From: Streptomyces sp. ICC1
GTDB lineage: Bacteria; Actinomycetota; Actinomycetes; Streptomycetales; Streptomycetaceae
Assembly: GCF_003287935.1 (NCBI RefSeq)
Contig: NZ_CP030287.1
Coordinates: 3,500,267-3,564,266, forward strand
Direction of reading: 5' to 3'
DNA length: 64,000 bases
In this document: positions 60,802 to 64,000 of the stretch, in pieces
Layout: each line of letters opens with the position of its first letter
Numbering within the stretch: position 1 is the stretch's first letter
Program-made: the position numbers and the translations under genes
Notes under the pieces: generated by a model
Database searches by the model: none
What the model saw: only the letters and a program-made list of their open reading frames with translations
Told to the model about the DNA's origin: nothing

Positions 60802-62319
60802 GTGCCTCGTGGTGATGGACGACTCAACCACGACCTGCTCCCCGGCGAAAAGGGCCCCCAGGACGCTTGCGGCGTCTTCGGTGTCTGGGCTCCGGGTGAA
60901 GAGGTCGCCAAGCTCACCTACTTCGGACTGTATGCACTGCAGCACCGCGGACAAGAGTCCGCGGGCATCGCTGTGAGCAACGGTTCCCAGATCCTCGTCT
61001 TCAAGGACATGGGCCTCGTTTCCCAAGTCTTCGACGAAACCTCTCTCGGCTCGCTCCAAGGTCATATCGCGGTCGGTCACGCCCGCTACTCGACCACCGG
61101 GGCCTCCGTCTGGGAGAACGCGCAGCCCACCTTCCGCGCGACCGCCCACGGCTCCATTGCCCTGGGTCACAACGGCAACCTGGTGAACACCGCCGAGTTG
61201 GCCGAGATGGTCGCCGACCTCCCCCGTCAGGACGGCCGCGCCACCCAGGTGGCGGCCACCAACGACACCGACCTGGTCACCGCCCTGCTGGCCGGCCAGA
61301 CGGACGACGACGGCAAGCCCCTGACCATCGAGGAGTCGGCCACCAAGGTCCTCCCGCTGGTGAAGGGCGCCTTCTCGCTCGTCTTCATGGACGAGGGCAC
61401 GCTCTACACCGCCCGTGACCCGCAGGGCATCCGCCCGCTGGTCCTCGGCCGCCTCGAGCGCGGCTGGGTGGTCGCGAGCGAGACCGCCGCCCTGGACATC
61501 TGCGGCGCCAGCTTCGTCCGCGAGGTCGAGCCGGGCGAGCTCATCGCGATCGACGAGAACGGTCTGCGGACCTCTCGTTTCGCGGAAGCAAAGCCCAAGG
61601 GCTGTGTCTTCGAGTACGTCTACCTGGCGCGCCCGGACACCGACATCGCCGGCCGCAACGTCTACCTCTCGCGTGTCGAGATGGGCCGGCGCCTGGCCAA
61701 GGAAGCCCCGGCCGATGCCGACCTGGTGATATCGACGCCGGAATCGGGCACGCCCGCCGCCGTCGGGTACGCCGAAGCCAGCGGGATTCCGTACGGCGTC
61801 GGCCTGGTCAAGAACGCCTACGTTGGCCGGACCTTCATCCAGCCCTCGCAGACGATCCGCCAGCTGGGCATCCGCCTCAAGCTCAACCCCCTCAAGGAAG
61901 TCATCCGGGGCAAGCGCCTGGTGGTCGTCGACGACTCGATCGTCCGCGGCAACACCCAGCGCGCCCTGGTCAAGATGCTCCGCGAGGCCGGCGCGGCGGA
62001 GGTCCACATCCGGATCTCCTCGCCGCCGGTGAAGTGGCCGTGCTTCTTCGGCATCGACTTCGCCACCCGGGCCGAGCTGATCGCCAACGGCATGACGGTC
62101 GACGAGATCGCCACGTCGCTGGGCGCGGACTCGCTCTCGTACATCTCGCTCGACGCGATGGTCGAGGCGACGACGATCCAGAAGCCCAACCTCTGCCGGG
62201 CCTGCTTCGACGGCGTGTACCCCATGGAGCTGCCCGACCCGCAGCTGCTGGGCAAGCAGCTCCTGGAGTCGGAGCTGGCCGGCGGCACGGACGCCGCCGA
62301 CGCGCTCCGGCGCCCGTAG
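60802..62319 (+). CDS. purF: Amidophosphoribosyltransferase
   Basis: First committed step of purine synthesis: PRPP + glutamine to phosphoribosylamine (505 aa). It begins with a propeptide; the Ntn nucleophile is Cys23 in DACGVFGVW. The glutaminase domain has LQHRGQESAGIAV and GHNGNLVN; the transferase domain has the PRPP loop VVVDDSIVRGNTQRAL. Further Cys residues (PCFFGIDF, CRACFDGVYP) fit the Fe-S type found in B. subtilis. Confidence 0.98.
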   Translation: MPRGDGRLNHDLLPGEKGPQDACGVFGVWAPGEEVAKLTYFGLYALQHRGQESAGIAVSNGSQILVFKDMGLVSQVFDETSLGSLQGHIAVGHARYSTTGASVWENAQPTFRATAHGSIALGHNGNLVNTAELAEMVADLPRQDGRATQVAATNDTDLVTALLAGQTDDDGKPLTIEESATKVLPLVKGAFSLVFMDEGTLYTARDPQGIRPLVLGRLERGWVVASETAALDICGASFVREVEPGELIAIDENGLRTSRFAEAKPKGCVFEYVYLARPDTDIAGRNVYLSRVEMGRRLAKEAPADADLVISTPESGTPAAVGYAEASGIPYGVGLVKNAYVGRTFIQPSQTIRQLGIRLKLNPLKEVIRGKRLVVVDDSIVRGNTQRALVKMLREAGAAEVHIRISSPPVKWPCFFGIDFATRAELIANGMTVDEIATSLGADSLSYISLDAMVEATTIQKPNLCRACFDGVYPMELPDPQLLGKQLLESELAGGTDAADALRRP

Positions 62320-62337
62320 GGCCGCGACACCGCGTAC

Positions 62338-62367
62338 GGTCCGCGGGCTCACCCGAGCCCGCGGACC
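62338..62367 (+). terminator. Hairpin after purF
   Basis: Perfect 13-base arms (62338-62350, 62355-62367) with a 4-base loop, 18 bases after the purF stop and 114 bases before purM. It may be a full or partial terminator between the two genes. Confidence 0.7.
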
Positions 62368-62481
62368 CGTAGGCCCCCTTCATCCTGCACATCCTGCTCA
62401 AACTGCGCGCGGGCTCGTCTTTGAAGCTTCTCCCGGGCCCTCGCACCACACGCAGCAACGACACGAAAGCTCTCTCCTGTC

Positions 62482-63552
62482 ATGACAGAGAAGACCACCG
62501 GTGCCAGCTACGCAGCCGCGGGCGTGGACATCGACGCGGGAGACCGCGCCGTCGAGCTGATGAAGGAGTGGGTGAAGAAGACGCAGCGCCCCGAGGTCCT
62601 GGGCGGCCTCGGCGGCTTCGCCGGCCTCTTCGACGCCTCCGCCCTCAAGCGCTACGAGCGCCCCCTGCTGGCCTCCGCCACCGACGGGGTCGGCACCAAG
62701 GTCGACATCGCCCGCCGCATGGGCGTGTACGACACCATCGGCCACGACCTCGTCGCGATGGTCATGGACGACATCGTCGTCTGCGGTGCCGAGCCGCTCT
62801 TCATGACCGACTACATCTGCGTCGGCAAGGTCCACCCCGAGCGTGTCGCGGCCATCGTCAAGGGCATCGCCGAGGGCTGCGTCCTGGCCGGCTGCGCCCT
62901 GGTCGGCGGCGAGACCGCCGAGCACCCGGGCCTGCTGGGCCCGGACGACTTCGACGTGGCGGGCGCGGGCACCGGAGTCGTCGAGTACGACCGGCTGCTG
63001 GGCGCGGAGCGTATCCGCACGGGCGACGCCGTCATCGCGATGGCATCCTCCGGTCTTCACTCGAACGGGTACTCGCTGGTCCGCCACGTCCTCTTCGACC
63101 GGGCCGGAATGGCGCTGGAGCAGCACGTCGAGGAGCTCGGCCGGACCCTCGGCGAGGAGCTGCTCGAGCCCACCAAGATCTACTCGCTGGACTGCATGGC
63201 CCTCACCCGTACGGCCGAGGTCCACGCCTACTCCCACATCACGGGCGGCGGCCTCGCGGCCAACCTCGCCCGGGTGATCCCGGACCACCTGCACGCCACG
63301 GTCGACCGCTCGACCTGGGCCCCCGGCGCGATCTTCGACCTGGTCGGCAAGGCCGGGCAGGTGGAGCGCCTGGAGCTGGAGAAGACCCTGAACATGGGCG
63401 TCGGCATGATGGCCGTGGTCCCGCAGGAGTCGGTGGACGTGGCCCTGACCGCGCTGTCCGACCGGGGCGTCGACGCCTGGGTCGCCGGCGAGATCCTGGA
63501 TCGGGGCGACCTCACCGAGGGCGCGACCCTGACCGGCGACTACGCGAGCTGA
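62482..63552 (+). CDS. purM: Phosphoribosylformylglycinamidine cyclo-ligase
   Basis: AIR synthetase (356 aa): converts FGAM to AIR with ATP. Blocks: YAAAGVDIDAGDRAVELMKE, LASATDGVGTKVDIARRMGV, DDIVVCGAEPLFMTDYICVG, GCALVGGETAEHPG, SSGLHSNGYSLVR and HITGGGLAANLARVIP. ATG 62482 matches the family N-terminus although no good ribosome-binding site is seen; the start lies inside the palindrome CTGTCATGACAG. Confidence 0.97.
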   Translation: MTEKTTGASYAAAGVDIDAGDRAVELMKEWVKKTQRPEVLGGLGGFAGLFDASALKRYERPLLASATDGVGTKVDIARRMGVYDTIGHDLVAMVMDDIVVCGAEPLFMTDYICVGKVHPERVAAIVKGIAEGCVLAGCALVGGETAEHPGLLGPDDFDVAGAGTGVVEYDRLLGAERIRTGDAVIAMASSGLHSNGYSLVRHVLFDRAGMALEQHVEELGRTLGEELLEPTKIYSLDCMALTRTAEVHAYSHITGGGLAANLARVIPDHLHATVDRSTWAPGAIFDLVGKAGQVERLELEKTLNMGVGMMAVVPQESVDVALTALSDRGVDAWVAGEILDRGDLTEGATLTGDYAS

Positions 63553-63575
63553 TCAGCAGGACCGAGTGCGAGCAG

Positions 63576-63620
63576 CACGGAAACCCGGCCCGGGGCGATG
63601 CCCTGGACCGGGTTTCGGTG
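63576..63620. terminator. Terminator between purM and the DUF3073 gene
   Basis: Long inverted repeat centred on GAAACCCGG / CCGGGTTTC with few mismatches, between two convergent genes, so it can serve both. Confidence 0.75.
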
Positions 63621-63653
63621 TTCTAGACCTTGCGTGCAGACACCGTGAAAGCG

Positions 63654-63926
63654 TCAAGCGCCGCGACGATGCGCAGACGGACCGGACTCTTCGTCCTCGT
63701 CCTCTTCGTCATCGTCGTTGTAGAGGGCCGCGTACTTGGCGTACGGGTCGTCTTCATCTTGATCGTCATCGTCATCGACTTCGACCGGCACGCTGACAGG
63801 CAGCGGCGGATCAGTCGGCGATGCGCCCAGCTCATTGGCCAGACGCGACAAGTCAGTCCCGCCGCTGCTGTACTTCAGCTGGCGGGCGACCTTCGTCTGC
63901 TTGGCCTTTGCCCGGCCGCGCCCCAT
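63654..63926 (-). CDS. DUF3073 family protein
   Basis: 90-residue protein: a basic N-terminus MGRGRAKAKQTKVARQLKYS and a very acidic Asp/Glu-rich C-terminal half (VPVEVDDDDDQDEDDPYAKY). This is the actinobacterial DUF3073 family, conserved downstream of purM. Function unknown; the charge split suggests nucleic-acid or ribosome contact (inference). ATG 63926 has GAGGGGG upstream; an earlier in-frame start is less likely. Confidence 0.92.
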   Translation of the reverse strand: MGRGRAKAKQTKVARQLKYSSGGTDLSRLANELGASPTDPPLPVSVPVEVDDDDDQDEDDPYAKYAALYNDDDEEDEDEESGPSAHRRGA

Positions 63927-64000
63927 GGCTCGACCCCCTCGGTGACGGGGCTCGACGGCCCCAGAGTCTGACACGCGTTCATGGTTCGGAGCGGGCTCTC

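Overview
This window is chromosomal DNA from a Streptomyces or a very close relative. The composition is very GC-rich, with coding codons ending almost always in G or C and many GTG starts. It carries a SapB (ram) lanthipeptide cluster, a mycothiol-type enzyme, an Lsr2-family protein, DUF3073, an ANTAR/PAS/PP2C signalling protein and a MEDS-domain kinase, a mix typical of streptomycetes.

Layout. 1-10.7 kb: 3' part of the complex I operon, nuoG (5' end outside the window) to nuoN, closed by a strong terminator. 10.7-16.3 kb: two secreted paralogues, a GntR-like remnant, fumarylacetoacetase, a HAD phosphatase, and divergent BrkB-like and VanZ-like membrane proteins. 16.3-23.6 kb: a complete SapB locus (ramC synthetase, a 45-residue ramS precursor, ramA/ramB exporter, convergent ramR). 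23.8-26.6 kb: DUF1206 and SRPBCC proteins, an MscS channel and a 40-residue membrane protein. 26.6-37.3 kb: a signalling block of two ATP-binding anti-sigma-like proteins, a MEDS kinase-like protein, two STAS proteins, a SigB/F/G-type sigma factor, a giant cytosolic hybrid kinase with five 92-residue HAMP-like repeats, and an ANTAR-GAF-PAS-PP2C phosphatase. 37.3-44.2 kb: a patchy region with gene decay (a methyltransferase with three frameshifts, a truncated redox-enzyme tail, a frameshifted unknown gene, a DnaX remnant without its ATPase) plus AraC and PadR regulators, a peptidoglycan-binding protein and nadE. 44.2-64 kb: the purine region (purD, purC, purSQL, purF, purM) interleaved with a DMF-amidase-like protein, a two-component system between two tRNA-Gly genes, a third aberrant tRNA-Gly, lsrL, a mycothiol-dependent-isomerase-like enzyme, a META lipoprotein, a sulfatase with a cysteine-containing leader peptide, and DUF3073.

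How the parts work together. Nuo couples NADH or menaquinone chemistry to proton pumping. Ram makes and exports the aerial-hyphae surfactant SapB under RamR. The STAS/HATPase/PP2C/sigma set looks like a partner-switching stress network. The pur genes supply most of de novo IMP synthesis. The most unusual items are the elbow-degenerate tRNA-Gly(UCC) at 52.5 kb, the 5'-truncated dnaX at 43.6 kb, the sulfur-type leader peptide ahead of the sulfatase, and a recurring leaderless-promoter geometry (TAnnnT, 7 nt, start codon). I saw no CRISPR array, insertion sequence or integrase. All functional statements rest on recognising motifs by eye; no search was run.
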